Shown here piece by piece: positions 1-11,517 of a DNA stretch of 64,000 bases (the first letter of the stretch is position 1; each line of letters starts with the position of its first letter). Both the position numbers and the translations under genes were made by a program. Under the pieces are notes generated by a model. It worked only from the letters and a program-made list of their open reading frames with translations, ran no database searches and was not told the origin of the DNA. Source of the stretch: Calonectria ilicicola (Eukaryota; Ascomycota; Sordariomycetes; Hypocreales; Nectriaceae); NCBI GenBank assembly GCA_020809705.1, contig CP085832.1:4898001-4962000 (forward strand), read 5' to 3'.

Positions 1-1463
1 TTCCACAGTCGGAGACCTGCACTGGGTAATTTTCGATGAATTGCCTGGAGCTTATCAGTATTTTGTCAACCGAGCTCTTCCCGATATCAGCATTCTCCGA
101 ACTCTTTGGCGACTTTCTCCTGAATATTTTACACATGGTCGTACTCACATTAAAGACGAACCTCTTCCTGACTTTGAGCTCATTTTGAATTCCACAAAGG
201 TCCAAGATGAAACCTGGGAACTGGCTGATGGTTCTTACATTACAAAATATGATTGGTCTAATGCGGTGCGAGACCGCGATTTCTATGGCGTCTACGGCTC
301 CCAGGCTGGATCTTGGTGGATTCACCCGTCTACAGAATATTATAATAGCGACCATTATAGCCAGACCTTGACGGTTCACAGGGAAAGCTCTACTGGGGAC
401 GCCGTTCAGCTCAATGTTGTGCAGGACACCTCCCATTTCCGCGTTGGTCAGAAGACGTCGCAGCCGCAAAATAAGGTCTGGGGACCCTGGCTTTGGTATT
501 TGGTGAGACTTTTCCCCGTGGGTGCTGGGTGCGAAATGACAATAATACTAACTGAGCCAGAACAATGGCAGTGTATCTGATGTAGCTCAGAGGCGACAGA
601 AAGAGCTGAACCAGTTTCCGTACAGTTGGTTTGATAATAAAGCCTATGCTTCCAGAGGAGATTTGGAAGGAACTCTTGAACTTACCGACGGTCGACCAGC
701 TTCATATGCAGCAGTGTATCTTGGAGACACCAACACCACCATCCGACCCTCTGTTCAAGGTAGCAATTACTACTATACAACTTATACTGATAGTAATGGC
801 CAATTCAAGTTTGAAAATGTGCGAACAGGATCATATGGTTTATACGCCTGGTCAAATGGCGGGGAACTAGCTGACGTATATACCAACTTTACGAAGAGTG
901 GAGTGGTAATTGATGAAGACAGCATCTCAAACCTCGGCAAACTATCATGGGAAGTCAGCGATCGTTCCAAGCGAATTTGGCAGATTGGCGAGTTTGATAA
1001 AAAGGCATTGGGGTTCAAAAACGGAGGTATTCCATACCAGCATGGCGTTGCTGAAAAGAGCCCTGTCAACTTGACCTTTGTCATTGGAAAGTCCCAAACG
1101 GAAGACTGGTATTACGCATCTTCTGCCCTGGGTAAATGGACCATTGAGTTTCAACTGTCTGATGAGGAGGTTTCTCGCAACAAAACAGCACTTCTCAGTG
1201 TCTCCTTGGCTGGTTATTCTCAGAGTGGAGCTTTGGATGTGGACATCAACGGAAAGAAATATGGCACATTGAGCAAGGACATCTTAGCAAGTGATCCTGC
1301 ACTATACCGCTCAGGAAAGATTAGCGGCGAGTGGAGATTTATCCAGTTCAAGATTGCTCCTGAAGATTTGAAGCAGGGGCTCAATACTGTTGGGTTTACC
1401 ATCACGCGATACGTTCAATGGAGGGGATTCCTATGGGATAGTATTATTTTAGAATGGCTGTAA
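1..1463 (+). CDS. Rhamnogalacturonan lyase (PL4), 3' part of gene
   Basis: Secreted-type lyase that would cleave the rhamnogalacturonan I backbone of pectin by beta-elimination. The gene runs off the left edge, so the signal peptide and the N-terminal part of the catalytic domain are missing. Two exons are visible: 1-502 (frame starting at base 2) and 561-1463, joined in phase 0 over a 58-bp GT-AG intron with an ACTAAC-like branch site. Across the junction the protein reads WGPWLWYLNNGS, followed by a tract ending in GRPASYAAVYLGDTN, which is typical of PL4 fungal lyases. The C-terminal half fits the FnIII-like domain and then the carbohydrate-binding jelly roll, ending FLWDSIILEWL. About 467 residues are visible. 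Family assignment is confident; catalytic residues are not claimed because part of that domain is absent. Confidence 0.9.
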
Positions 1464-2116
1464 AAGGCTATGGCAAATGGCCTAATAATAATTATGAGTC
1501 TTGTTGCGCGCACACATACATTTTGCTAGGTGCATACATCACACGATTTAGCTGCAGCTTTTCTAGGAAAACCTAAGACAGTCCAAAGAAGATACTAAAT
1601 TCTTAATTTATTTTATCATAAGTAAGTTTAGAAATATATATAAAATTATTTCTTTTATTCTTCTTTCTTTATTTTGATGTTAAATGCAGGTGCTTATGTG
1701 TCACAAATGTTGGTTTTGATACTTTCGGATACATAAAGATCAAAAGTCTCCGTAAACTTTCCGAGCGCCCGGGGAAAAAAGTGACAACAGTGCCTAGATC
1801 AAAAGATGACTAATTTTATCGCTATTTCTTGCCTTATTAAGCAAGTTAAAGCCATTAAGTTCTTGCGCTGAAATGGGAGATTCCGGAACACAAGGGCAGT
1901 TAGGTAACAACCCCGATTCTGGTGATCGGCTTTTTCTTACAGCAAGTTAAATACCCCTCACATTGACCTTTTTGGCACTGGAAGACTACCACATTGAGGG
2001 AAAATAAGTGAATAACCTCGGATAAATTGGCAATTCTGGCCGCAGCTTACTGCGAATAAATATCCCATTACTCGTCAAGATCGATTCAAATTCGAGCCAA
2101 TCGCCTCGATTCGTTT
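1464..2116. other. Intergenic, 3' UTR and promoter
   Basis: A/T-rich spacer between two genes on the + strand. It should hold the 3' UTR of the lyase and the promoter of the nitronate monooxygenase. I see no ORF, repeat or clear regulator site. Confidence 0.6.
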
Positions 2117-3247
2117 ATGAGAACTAAATTCCTTGCACGCCGAATAACTCGTTATTTGAATCAATTGGTTACATCTACAGCAAATGCAAATATGTCGCAT
2201 ATACAAAAGCTGCAAGAAGATTTCCCATGGGTCCAGTTGCCACTGATCAGCAACGCTCCCATGGGTGGGGTCGCAACCAGTCAATTGAGTGTTGCGGTTT
2301 CACGAAGTGGCGGCTTGGGGCAGATCGGGTTTCTTGGGAGTATTCAAGGGATGCGAGCCGAGATGGAAAAAGCTAAAACACAATTGAATGGCGATATCAA
2401 TATTGGGTGTCAAAAGGATATTCTCCCGATCGGTGTCGGGGTCATTGTGCTAAACAATGCTGTAAAGCCATGGCTTTCGCTTTTCGCTTCTTTCAAACCT
2501 GCCATGATCTGGCTCTCTTTTGGAGACGCACAGCAATTTTCTGAATGGGCAACCTCCATTCGCAACGTCTCGCCTAACACAAAGATCTGGATTCAGGTAG
2601 GGAGTGTCAAGGCAGCAGCAGAAGCGGCAGAGATTTGCCAGCCAGATGCACTGGTTCTCCAGGGCATTGATGCTGGTGGGCATGGGCATGCACAGGGAGC
2701 CAGTTTAATCAGCCTCATTCCTGAAGTATATGATGCGCTTCAGAATCGTGGGCTCTCGAATATTCCCATCATTGCTGCGGGGGGGATTGGAGATGGGAGA
2801 AGCGCTGCAGCCGCACTGATCTTGGGAGCCAGTGGCATCGTCATGGGCACTCGTTATCTGAGTGCTGAGGAGTCGCAATTAGATGACGATATCCGGCAAG
2901 AGATTTTCCAAGCAACCGATGGAGGGTCATCAACCGCCAGATCACGGGTTTTTGATGATATTTGGGGTCGAAACCCATGGCCTAAGATGTACGATGGTCG
3001 ATGTCTGCGAGGCGCCATTTACAATAACTTTGCGTCTGGGATGCCAATTGAAGAGGTTCGAAAGGCAGTGTACGAGGCCGATGAGCAGCAAACTGGATCT
3101 CATGGGCTTAATGCTATGGATACTGCATGTATTTGGGCCGGAACCGGTGTTGGAATGTTGAAGAAGATGGAGAAGGCAGGTGATATCACGGTACGTGTAC
3201 GGGACGAAACTAAGGAGCGGCTAGGAAAGGCAGGATCATGGCTGTAA
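2117..3247 (+). CDS. Nitronate monooxygenase (2-nitropropane dioxygenase family)
   Basis: FMN-dependent TIM-barrel enzyme that oxidises alkyl nitronates such as propionate 3-nitronate, a plant and microbial nitrotoxin, to carbonyl compounds and nitrite. Single exon. The open frame from 2117 gives 376 aa. A second ATG at 2192 gives 351 aa beginning MSHIQKLQ and fits the usual family start, just before the ISNAPMGG segment. The extra 25 residues are Arg-rich and amphipathic, so the longer form might carry a mitochondrial presequence. Diagnostic features are the QGIDAGGHGHAQG motif with the conserved His, the phosphate-binding tract IIAAGGIGDGRSAAAAL, and MGTRYLSAEES. It is convergent with the MFS gene at 3575. 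Family confident, substrate unknown. Confidence 0.9.
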   Translation: MRTKFLARRITRYLNQLVTSTANANMSHIQKLQEDFPWVQLPLISNAPMGGVATSQLSVAVSRSGGLGQIGFLGSIQGMRAEMEKAKTQLNGDINIGCQKDILPIGVGVIVLNNAVKPWLSLFASFKPAMIWLSFGDAQQFSEWATSIRNVSPNTKIWIQVGSVKAAAEAAEICQPDALVLQGIDAGGHGHAQGASLISLIPEVYDALQNRGLSNIPIIAAGGIGDGRSAAAALILGASGIVMGTRYLSAEESQLDDDIRQEIFQATDGGSSTARSRVFDDIWGRNPWPKMYDGRCLRGAIYNNFASGMPIEEVRKAVYEADEQQTGSHGLNAMDTACIWAGTGVGMLKKMEKAGDITVRVRDETKERLGKAGSWL

Positions 3248-3574
3248 CTGCTAATATAAAGTTCGATCTATTGCGTTTGTACCATAGATAGATACCGAAA
3301 CCAGTTGACAATATTTACGGCAGTAAACACCCTGTTTGATGAAATGATAAGATGTCTCATTGTACAAGTAAGTTGCGTGCTCAAGGGAATCGCATCTGTC
3401 AGCTCATTGTATACTACATTCTTGAAGCAAACAGCCTGCTCTCTAGGTCTCCAAAAGCAACATGATGTGACGGCAATATCAATTGTGATGATATTTGTGT
3501 GGTGGTTTTAAGAAGTGCCCAAGATCTGTGCGGCAGCTTTGGAGCCTCTAAGTCTAATTCTTAAGCACAGAGCT
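3248..3574. other. Convergent 3' spacer
   Basis: Spacer between the 3' ends of two converging genes. It should contain both terminators and poly(A) sites. Nothing else is seen. Confidence 0.5.
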
Positions 3575-5460
3575 TTAAGCAGCAACCGAATTAAGTTCCT
3601 TTCCCTTCACGCTCTTCCATTCAACACCTACAGCACCCAAAATGCTCAAGCAACTCAAGATGAGGCCGACCTGGAATGCCTTGACAAGGGCATCGTTATA
3701 AGCCTCTAAGACCTGAGGAAGGACCTCCGGAGCAACCATAGACCTCACAGCCGTAGCACCAGCATTTACGACTGCCTCTGGATCAAAGTCTGGAATGTTC
3801 AGCTTCACCAAATTCACAATGAGTCGGTTTGTGAACAGATTTTGGCCAACTGACACAAAGAGCGCGCCACCTAGCATCTGCAAAAACATAACCATGGCAG
3901 TTCCGATAGAAACATCGGCTAAGGGAAGAACTGCTTGTGCAGCAATACCACCCTGCTGAAACCCAAGGCCCACGCCGAAACCGTACAGGAATAAAAAACC
4001 TACCCATTTTACCTGAGGTGTGTCGACTTCAAAAAGAGTGAGCATGCCAGCGCCAATTGACATTACGATGCTGCTTGCAATAAAAAATGGGGCGTAGTGT
4101 CCCAGTCGAGTTGTGAGTGCACTCGCAATTATTATTCCTACAACGTTGGCCAGAATCATGGGCAAGGAATAAATTCCCGACTTGACGGCGCTGGCATTCT
4201 TGATAACTTGAAACTATCCAGGAATTAGTAAAAACGGAGGTATAGGCAAGTTAGTGCCGGAGCAGCTTACCCAAATAGGAATATAATACGTAAAAATAAA
4301 AAAAGATCCTCCGATACAGAAACCAAATAATGCGGCTGATGCAATTGTTCTATTGGATGCGATACGAGGGGGCACTTAAAATGTCAATGTCGTTATAGTT
4401 GGCGGGGTATTGGTCACTTACCAGTTGCTTCATCTTTTAGATATAGCTGGACGGCCACAAATGCAATCATCAAGAGCCCAAACATCACAAACAGAACAAT
4501 TATCTTGACATTACTCCAGGAATATTTGACTCCGCCCCATTGCAGCGAAAGCAAGATGCAGATAATTCCGGGGATAAATATCGCGGTGCCAGTTGGGTCC
4601 AGTTGACGGAGAATTACCAACAACGGCCCTCGTTGGGAAGTCTTCCTTGCGGGAATCTGTAGCAGAAAGAAGAGTACTACTGCAGTGATACCTCCAAGGG
4701 GAAGATTTATGTAGAAGCACCACCTCCAGGTGGCATGGTCAGTGAAAGCACCTCCCATCTGTTAAGTTAGCATAGGTTTCTGCATGAATAGAATCGGGAA
4801 CAGTACCAGCGGGCCTGCAACAGAGGCTATGCCATACATGCCTCCTAAAAGACCGAAGAATATGGGCCTCTTTTCACGATTGACGGTGTGAGAAATTGTA
4901 ACCAGAGCGCCTGTAAAGATTCCTGCACTTCCAAGTCCTGCAATAGCACGGCCCACAATCAAGGTTGTTGAATTAGGGGCGACACCACAGATGAGAGACC
5001 CGAGCTCAAAAACAAACAAGGCGCACAGAAAAACAATTTTGACGCTGAATATCGCATAGAGCTTTCCGAAGAGTAGTTGAAGTGCTAACTTCGTCAGCCA
5101 TGTCGCAACTAGAAAGGTTTCTTGAAAGCCTACCACACGTTGTTAGGAGATATGACGAAGCATACCATCCCACGTCATTCAAATTTTTAAATTCATCCGT
5201 GATGTGAGGAATAGCAACGGCGATGATCTAAAATGATATGTTAGTGTCCCTCCATTGTAAGCATTAGGGCATCATCATAATACAGTATTGTCCAAGGCGA
5301 CGCAAAGGACTGCAAGCATCAAGCTAATTGTAATAAGAACCATCTTCAGGCCGACGGGGTTGTTTCCAATGTCTTCGTCCAAGTGGTGATTAATCTCGGT
5401 GCCGCTGGAGTTCCTCCCATCGCCCTCCTTCCCCAGATCAGCGGTATTTTGGAAATCCAT
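3575..5460 (-). CDS. MFS drug/metabolite exporter, DHA2 (14-TM) family
   Basis: Plasma-membrane proton antiporter of the major facilitator superfamily, likely exporting a toxic small molecule. Six exons on the minus strand: 5460-5284, 5227-5134, 5084-4807, 4758-4422, 4374-4271 and 4213-3575. All junctions are GT-AG and keep frame, giving 542 aa, the normal length for 14-TM DHA2 members. The start is the ATG at 5460, because the upstream part of the open frame is unlike the family. Visible family features are [18 protein letters not shown] in TM1, [17 protein letters not shown], and [13 protein letters not shown]. It is followed upstream by an NmrA-like gene on the same strand. Its promoter holds a 19-bp palindrome with a CGG-N3-CCG core, matching two more sites in this group, which suggests control by the nearby Zn2Cys6 protein at 9085. 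Confidence 0.93.
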
Positions 5461-6077
5461 CTTAGTCAGTGGTTCACAAAAAAAATTAAAGAATAAACGA
5501 TTGAAGTGTTGGTAAATTGTGCAAATGAGTGACAGAAGGTGGTAAAGATGCAAGCGACGTTGATCGCATGCTTGCGTTTCTTCAAAAATTTCGAACTGGA
5601 ATTACTCATTAAATATCCCATTGAAATTATTTCAGGTAGTAATATTCGTAATCTCGGTCTTTGTGCATTGCCGAGCGGAAAGTTTTGGCCGACCACGAGG
5701 CGCGTGTAGTCGGACTCCGACTACAAAAATGGCGTCCGTTCTATGAGAACATTTCAACCAAAGTGACTAATTCTAGATAAGGCGGAATCCACTTTTTTAG
5801 GATCTTGTATGTGAATTTCATTTTTCGTATTGAAGAAATCGACAAAAGCTAATTTATAAGTCTGCCTACTTGATGCAACTATCATGCTCCATCCACACAT
5901 GAGTGACATTTATGCACGTCAAAAGGGAAGATATGTTCTGGAACGATCATAGATTATACGTACTTATATCATATTATTTGCCAACATATATAATTCCGAA
6001 TCATACTTAGCGGCGATGAACTTGAACAAAATCTACAAATATACGGCATGTAACAACTAACGAACCGAATCCACATC
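5461..6077. promoter_or_regulatory. Promoter of MFS gene with CGG-N3-CCG palindrome
   Basis: Spacer upstream of the MFS gene. At 5706-5724 lies GTAGTCGGACTCCGACTAC, with 8-bp inverted arms around a 3-bp spacer; the core CGGACTCCG is at 5711-5719. This is the classic geometry for a Zn2Cys6 dimer bound to inverted CGG triplets, about 250 bp from the ATG. No ORF is supported here. Confidence 0.6.
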
Positions 6078-7004
6078 TCATTTACTCTGATTGACAAAGG
6101 CGCTCTTACTCAACCACGACCTCATCGTTGTCATGTTGGGGTTCACTTTTCTAATTTCCGCCGTGTCGGCCTTGTATCCATCATCTTTGAACCATTGCAC
6201 CATGATGCCCATTTCAGATACACCATGCTTGAGAGCCTTTCCAAGGATACCAAAGGTAGTCCCAACTGGGCTTCCTGTAACCTCTTTGAAGGTTTGGTTG
6301 AATTGAGACCACGTCAGCTCATCGCCTGCAAGGCCAACAGCTTTTCTGTTCCATGTGGTTGGGTCGTGGAACGCCTCAGCAGCAAAGAAACCAATGTCTT
6401 TCGTGGCAACCCACTGCAACGGCTTCTCCTGCAAAGTGTCGTGTAGCATTGTCAGAAAGACCTTGCCAGCAAATCCAGGTTGTAAGTTGTCCATGAAGAT
6501 GACTGGTCTCAATATTGTCCAACCCATTGAACCTGGGGTGGTTGCGTCACGAAGGTGGCACTCGATCTCGTGCTTAGTCTTGAAATGGGGAACAGGTGTT
6601 GGGTTGTCCCAAGATCTTTCGTTGCCACCGCGCTCCACACTACTGTGGACGAAGTGGCTCACGCCCATCTTGATCGACTCGTCGATAAGAGCCTTTCCCT
6701 GTTGTACTTCTCCTGCAAGGGTGACCCCCTTTTCCATGGAAACTTGCACCGAGTACACACCCCATAGCGGGACGGTTCCGGCAGCTTTTTTAGCCGAGTC
6801 CAGCAGTTTTGGGACTGAATTCAGGTCCCCTTCGACTAGCTTGATTGAAGGGGATTTCGCCGCGAGTCGTTTAGCACCGGGAGATTGCGCATTTCTGGTA
6901 ACTGCAAGCAAGACGAAGTCTGAAGATTTCTTGGCTAGAAGAGCATCAATTACAGCCCCTCCTTGATTGCCAGTAGCGCCAGTGATGAGCAAGGCACGAG
7001 CCAT
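6078..7004 (-). CDS. NmrA-like NAD(P)-binding oxidoreductase
   Basis: Atypical SDR with a Rossmann fold at the N-terminus (LLITGATGNQGGAVIDALL, a GxxGxxG pattern). The NmrA/isoflavone-reductase family includes NAD(P)H reductases and redox sensors; no substrate can be read from the sequence. Single exon, 308 aa from the ATG at 7004. A longer open frame to 7115 exists, but its extra 37 residues are hydrophobic and unlike the family, so the start at the Rossmann strand is preferred. HSSVERGG and the NLQPGFAGK region are as expected for the family. It is divergent from a second NmrA-like gene at 7504, sharing a 499-bp promoter, and lies upstream of the MFS exporter. Confidence 0.9.
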   Translation of the reverse strand: MARALLITGATGNQGGAVIDALLAKKSSDFVLLAVTRNAQSPGAKRLAAKSPSIKLVEGDLNSVPKLLDSAKKAAGTVPLWGVYSVQVSMEKGVTLAGEVQQGKALIDESIKMGVSHFVHSSVERGGNERSWDNPTPVPHFKTKHEIECHLRDATTPGSMGWTILRPVIFMDNLQPGFAGKVFLTMLHDTLQEKPLQWVATKDIGFFAAEAFHDPTTWNRKAVGLAGDELTWSQFNQTFKEVTGSPVGTTFGILGKALKHGVSEMGIMVQWFKDDGYKADTAEIRKVNPNMTTMRSWLSKSAFVNQSK

Positions 7005-7503
7005 GACTGGGAGTAAGCTGCGTATGCAAAATTGAGGTACAAGACGATTTCGTAGGGCTGTACAAGCACACGAAAGAAGGAGATGAAAATGGAAAGAAAG
7101 GAAAATTATCTGCAATCATTGATTTTATATACGAGCCTCCAAGTAAACGAAAAAGAAATACCCCCATCCCAAGCGGACGCCCCACATGACTAGCAAATGC
7201 CGCCCGCGGTGAGTGTCGGACCCCGACCTCGCGTAGTCATACCGAAATTTGTAAGCCATGGCCTCATGGATCCGCCAATGGTTTTATTGAGTAGTCATAC
7301 TGTGTCTCGAATATTGGGCCGATGATGTACGTGGTTTCAGATTCGCATCCGCGCTCGCACTCGAGATTGTTGCGCCGGCCGCCATTAGTTTGAAGCCGCC
7401 AGATCCAGATAACTATATGTATTTCTCTCCTCCCAGAAGATCACAGGTCTCAATTACTTCACAATCTCGTTCTATTATCATCATAAAACCACCCTTCTTC
7501 GAC
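7005..7503. promoter_or_regulatory. Bidirectional promoter with CGG-N3-CCG site
   Basis: Shared 5' region of two divergent NmrA-like genes. GTCGGACCCCGAC at 7215-7227 is an inverted CGG repeat with a 3-bp spacer (core 7217-7225). The same geometry occurs at 5711 and 8724. A short GTAGTC element follows at about 7232. Confidence 0.55.
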
Positions 7504-8550
7504 ATGTCAACCCTCACTGTTGGTCTTGCTGGTGTCACGGGCAAGTTTGGCCGCCTGCTGGCAGCCAAACTTCTTGAGAACCCAAACATTCAACTGAGAG
7601 GATATGCTCGCGATCCTTCAAAGGTTCTAGCTTCCATCTCTCAGTCCCCGCGAGTCAGCCTCTTCAAGGGGGGTGCATTTGACACTTCCGCCATCAAGCC
7701 TTTCGTCAACGGTTGCGACGTTGTTGTCTGCGCATACCTGGGCGATGACAACCTCATGGTTGAGGGGCAAAAGCAGCTCATAGACGCCTGCGAAGAGGCA
7801 AACGTACCCCGCTACGTTGCAAGTGACTGGGCGCTTGACTACACCAAGTTAAAGCTGGGTGAACTGTTCCCTAAAGACCCAATGATCCACGTCAAGGCCT
7901 ACCTTGACGGAAAAAAGGCTGTCCAGGGAGTCCACGTTTTAAATGGTGGATTTATGGACCCCATGATGAGTCCCTTCTTCAATGTTTGGGATCCTCAGAC
8001 CAAGACGCTGCGATATTGGGGTGAGGGTACCGAGCCATGGGAGGCCACTTCGTACAAAAACACGGCCGAGTTTACCGCAGCAGTTATTGCGGATACATCT
8101 GCTGTTGGAATCAAGAAATGTGGGTGTATTTCCTGTGCATAAGCATATGTCTGTGTGCTAATTTGTCGAATTCAAGATCTTGGAGATCGGAAGAACATCA
8201 AGGAGATTGTTGCTACTTTCAGCAAAGTTTATGGCATTGAGCCAAAGGTCGAACGCCTTGGGTCTCTAGAGGATCTAAAGACCAAGATGCACCAGCTACG
8301 AGCCGAGAAGCCAGCTGATATCTACAGCTACATGCCACTGTGAGCAGTCACCTCCACCCTATAGTCATGCGACAGATTCTGACCATCTTCTAGCTTCTTC
8401 ATGTACTATTGGATTAATGGCCAAACATTTGTTGGGCCTGACACTGACAACAAGGTTTATCCAAGTGTGAAGCCAGAAACTTGGGAAGACTTTTTTCAGA
8501 AGCGGGACTTGGACGTGCTTCCCAATGCCTACTTTGCTCTAGGTCAATAA
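7504..8550 (+). CDS. NmrA/isoflavone-reductase-like protein
   Basis: NAD(P)-dependent reductase-like protein of the NmrA family. Three exons: 7504-8119, 8177-8339 and 8394-8550, giving 311 aa. The start is the ATG at 7504 (MSTLTVGLAGVTGKFGRLL), which directly opens the GxxGxxG Rossmann motif; the open frame reaches back to 7390 but that extension looks like leader DNA. The first junction reads GIKKYLGDRKN and the second YSYMPLFFMYY, both in frame. Sequence such as YVASDWALDYTKLKLGE matches fungal members annotated as isoflavone reductase-like. Its pairing with a second NmrA-like gene, a DHA2 exporter and a regulator suggests one small pathway. The substrate is unknown. Confidence 0.9.
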
Positions 8551-9084
8551 GTGTGGAGGGTGATGACGACATGTTCGCATCTAGTTAGATTCTATTAAGT
8601 GAAAGAAATGTCTCGCGTCGAATAAATGTGATGGATAATCCAGCCCATGCTCACTTGTGACATGATATTTACGTGTTCCATAATCGTGCAAAAGGCGCAT
8701 CAACATCAGTTGGCGCGCATTGTCGGAGTCCGCCCATGGCCCGTGCTTTGTCTTTTGCATTCCACCACTCGCGACTCCGCTTTGACTCTCAGTTTGCGGT
8801 GAGAAAACGCGGATCACATGGCGATGCTTTAAATCGCGACAATAATCGCCCAGGGCCATTAAAATTGTTTCCCTTTAAATGAGTCCATACGGTGACATTT
8901 CCAGCCACTGAGCCTACGGTCGTTATTTGTCAGTTTTTCCACAGATAGTGCCAAGGTTATAGCTTTAGTAAGCAGCATCATTTCATCAACAACCTAAAAA
9001 AAAATGGAACCATCTTCACAAATTCAACCTCATTCTCCCCTCTCAGCCAACTCACGACCAATCTTTTTCAGTGCATATTACTAG
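8551..9084. promoter_or_regulatory. Promoter of Zn2Cys6 regulator with CGG-N3-CCG site
   Basis: Between the NmrA-like gene and the regulator. CGGAGTCCG at 8724-8732 is the third inverted CGG repeat with a 3-bp spacer in this group, about 350 bp before the regulator ATG, consistent with autoregulation. No other feature is seen. Confidence 0.5.
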
Positions 9085-11245
9085 ATGGAATCCACCATGG
9101 AAGTTGATGCCGAATTCTTAGCTTTCCTGGAAACATCCGATGTACCATTGGCCCATCAGACAGCTTCTAGCACCCCAACCAGTAGCCATGATGCTCATAC
9201 TGGCTCATCTTCAGTATCTCCACTTTCCTGCCGCCAATGTCGAGAAAAGAAGAAGAGATGTGACCGTATGAGACCACATTGTGATCGGTGTGTTCAGGCC
9301 GGAAAAGATTGTATTTATCCACAATCTAGGCAGATATCAGTCGGAAAGAGGAAGCAGGTTCGCGAGCTGGAAGAGAAAATAGGTTCGTGGTCTCCGTCTC
9401 CCTTCATTCTTTTTACATCTGCATTTTAATTATATCTTCTTCATCACTATTAAAGGGCAAGGATTATTCACCAAGACGCAACTGACAAAAAAAAGGGCAG
9501 CTCGAGCACTTGATTCAAAGGAATAATCCTATCGTTGCTGATCAACCGCACCACAACGAATCTAGTGACGAGAGAGATTTGATGACCGAAGCCGGTCAGA
9601 CGGAATCAATTTCCACATCCACACCTATTGACCCTAATCTCTTTATGCCTTCGCCTGCAAATGACACCTCATCCAATGAATTAATGAGGCTGCATCTTCT
9701 TGAGCAGCTTCCATCTCCGCAGTTGATGCACGACCTGTAAGTGTAGGGGTTTGGCAATGAACCATCTTTCTAACACCCCCATCAGCACAACTATATACTT
9801 TAACACATTGCATCATGCTTCTCCAATGCTACATAAACAACGTTTCCTGGCATCACTGCACCTTCCTACACATATGCGTCCTCCCATGTGTCTTCAGTAC
9901 GCTGTCATTGCTACGGCCGCCACACTTTCAGAACCACATCGTCGATTGGCAATGCCATTTTATGAGCGAGCCAAGGCCTATGCGACGTCAGTTGAGATGG
10001 GCGTGAGTAGTGGTAATTTCTATATAAATGGCATGCGCTAAGCTAAATCAGGCCTCGGATGACCAAGCCATCACGTTGGCGCTCGCCCAGTGCTGGTCCT
10101 TGATCGCGTACTTCGAGGCTGAACATGTCATGTTCTCAAGAGCATCGCTGAGCCTCTGTCGAGGTATAAGAATCGCGCAGATGCTGAATCTACACAAGCT
10201 CGATGAAGAAAATGCCCCTTTACAGATACATGGGCAGAAAGATTGGACTGATTTGGAGGAACAACGTCGCACATGGTGGGTCATGTTTTGTTCGGATCGC
10301 TTGGTTTCCGCAACCACTAAATGGCCCACATTGATCCAACATGATCATGTAGGTTATGAATCACCTCGCTTGACATTTCGCGAAATTGTCGCTCATGCTG
10401 ATATTAGATAAAAACCCTACTTCCTGCTTCTGATGAGGCATTTGACGGCGGTTTTGAAGAACAAACGTCCATGTTGCTAGATGAACCACAGACCGAATCA
10501 TCTTCCCCATTTGGCACCAGAGTTCGTGTCGCGCACCTTTTCTACCAAACCATGGAACACACGTCAAATGTCAACTTGGGAATCGACTTGGAATTCAAAT
10601 CTGATTCATATTGGAGGCAACACAGGAAGCTTGATAATGAGCTAGCCGTGATTCTGTTATTTTTACCCAACAGCCTGCGACTCCCAGAAAACTATCATAG
10701 TCAGCAGGCCGTGTTTATTCATATCCTCATTCATACTGCGACTATATGCCTCCATCGAGCTGCATTATACAGAATGAAATCACAAAATATGCCTGATCAT
10801 ATCAGACGTCAATGCCAGCAACGACTGCTCCCTGCGGCGGAGGAGATTCTCCACGTCTTCAGAATCACCTCAAATCTTCGGGTGTCTCTCATGAATCCCC
10901 TGATAAACTTTTCGGCGTACACTGCAGCATTAGTATTCCTTGAGGATACACTATCAGCTTATAGTTCACAAGGAAAGGACAATCTAGAATTCTTACTGCA
11001 GATTATGGTTGCCATAGGAAAAGACAATTCAGTCGCGAGATCTTTAGCAGGTCAACTTGCCAAGGAGATGACAGAGCATGGGGTCAGTTCATCAACTATA
11101 GAGATGGTAAGAAGATGTACAACTTGATTTTTGATCAAACTAACACTGATTTCAGGCCAACAAGCTCAACCCTGGTACAGAAATCATCCCGCTACTTGCA
11201 ACCCTAGGGCCCGATTCGCCACATGTGATATTTTGTTTCCAGTAA
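9085..11245 (+). CDS. Zn2Cys6 transcription factor with fungal-specific TF domain
   Basis: Nuclear binuclear-cluster regulator. Six exons: 9085-9382, 9496-9736, 9786-10002, 10052-10348, 10408-11106 and 11156-11245, giving 613 aa. The zinc cluster begins at Cys49, CRQCREKKKRC followed by the second CX6CX2CX6C half, ending CIYP; a linker and short coiled coil (QVRELEEKIGQLEHLIQ) follow. The middle domain (from FNTLHHASPMLHKQRFL through EQRRTWWVMFCSDRL) is the fungal_trans domain found in many pathway regulators. Intron positions are supported by frame continuity, for example QHDH joined to IKTLLPAS. It sits beside two NmrA-like genes and an MFS exporter. Three CGG-N3-CCG palindromes, one in its own promoter, make it the likely local regulator. 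Confidence 0.9.
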
Positions 11246-11517
11246 TGTTGTATATTATCATTAATAAATATTTTTGTAAAGAAATATAATGCACTTGCAC
11301 ATTTTAGGTTTGATTCTTGAATTCCGCAGTGCACAAGAATCCTTTCGGTCCTCATTCGTATTCATCACCCTCTTAGCAACAACGACAGTAGTCAAATACA
11401 CAATTACAAACACGAAGACTTTGGGTTCAAACTGGAATTTCAATTCATTAAGCTATTAACTGCGGATGTACTAACAAACTTGGCGGCAATACATGACTGA
11501 AGCTGTGCTACACATTC

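Noticed and set aside
7390..7503. In-frame N-terminal extension of the second NmrA-like protein
   Set aside because: The extension is unlike the family and the ATG at 7504 lies right before the nucleotide-binding motif.
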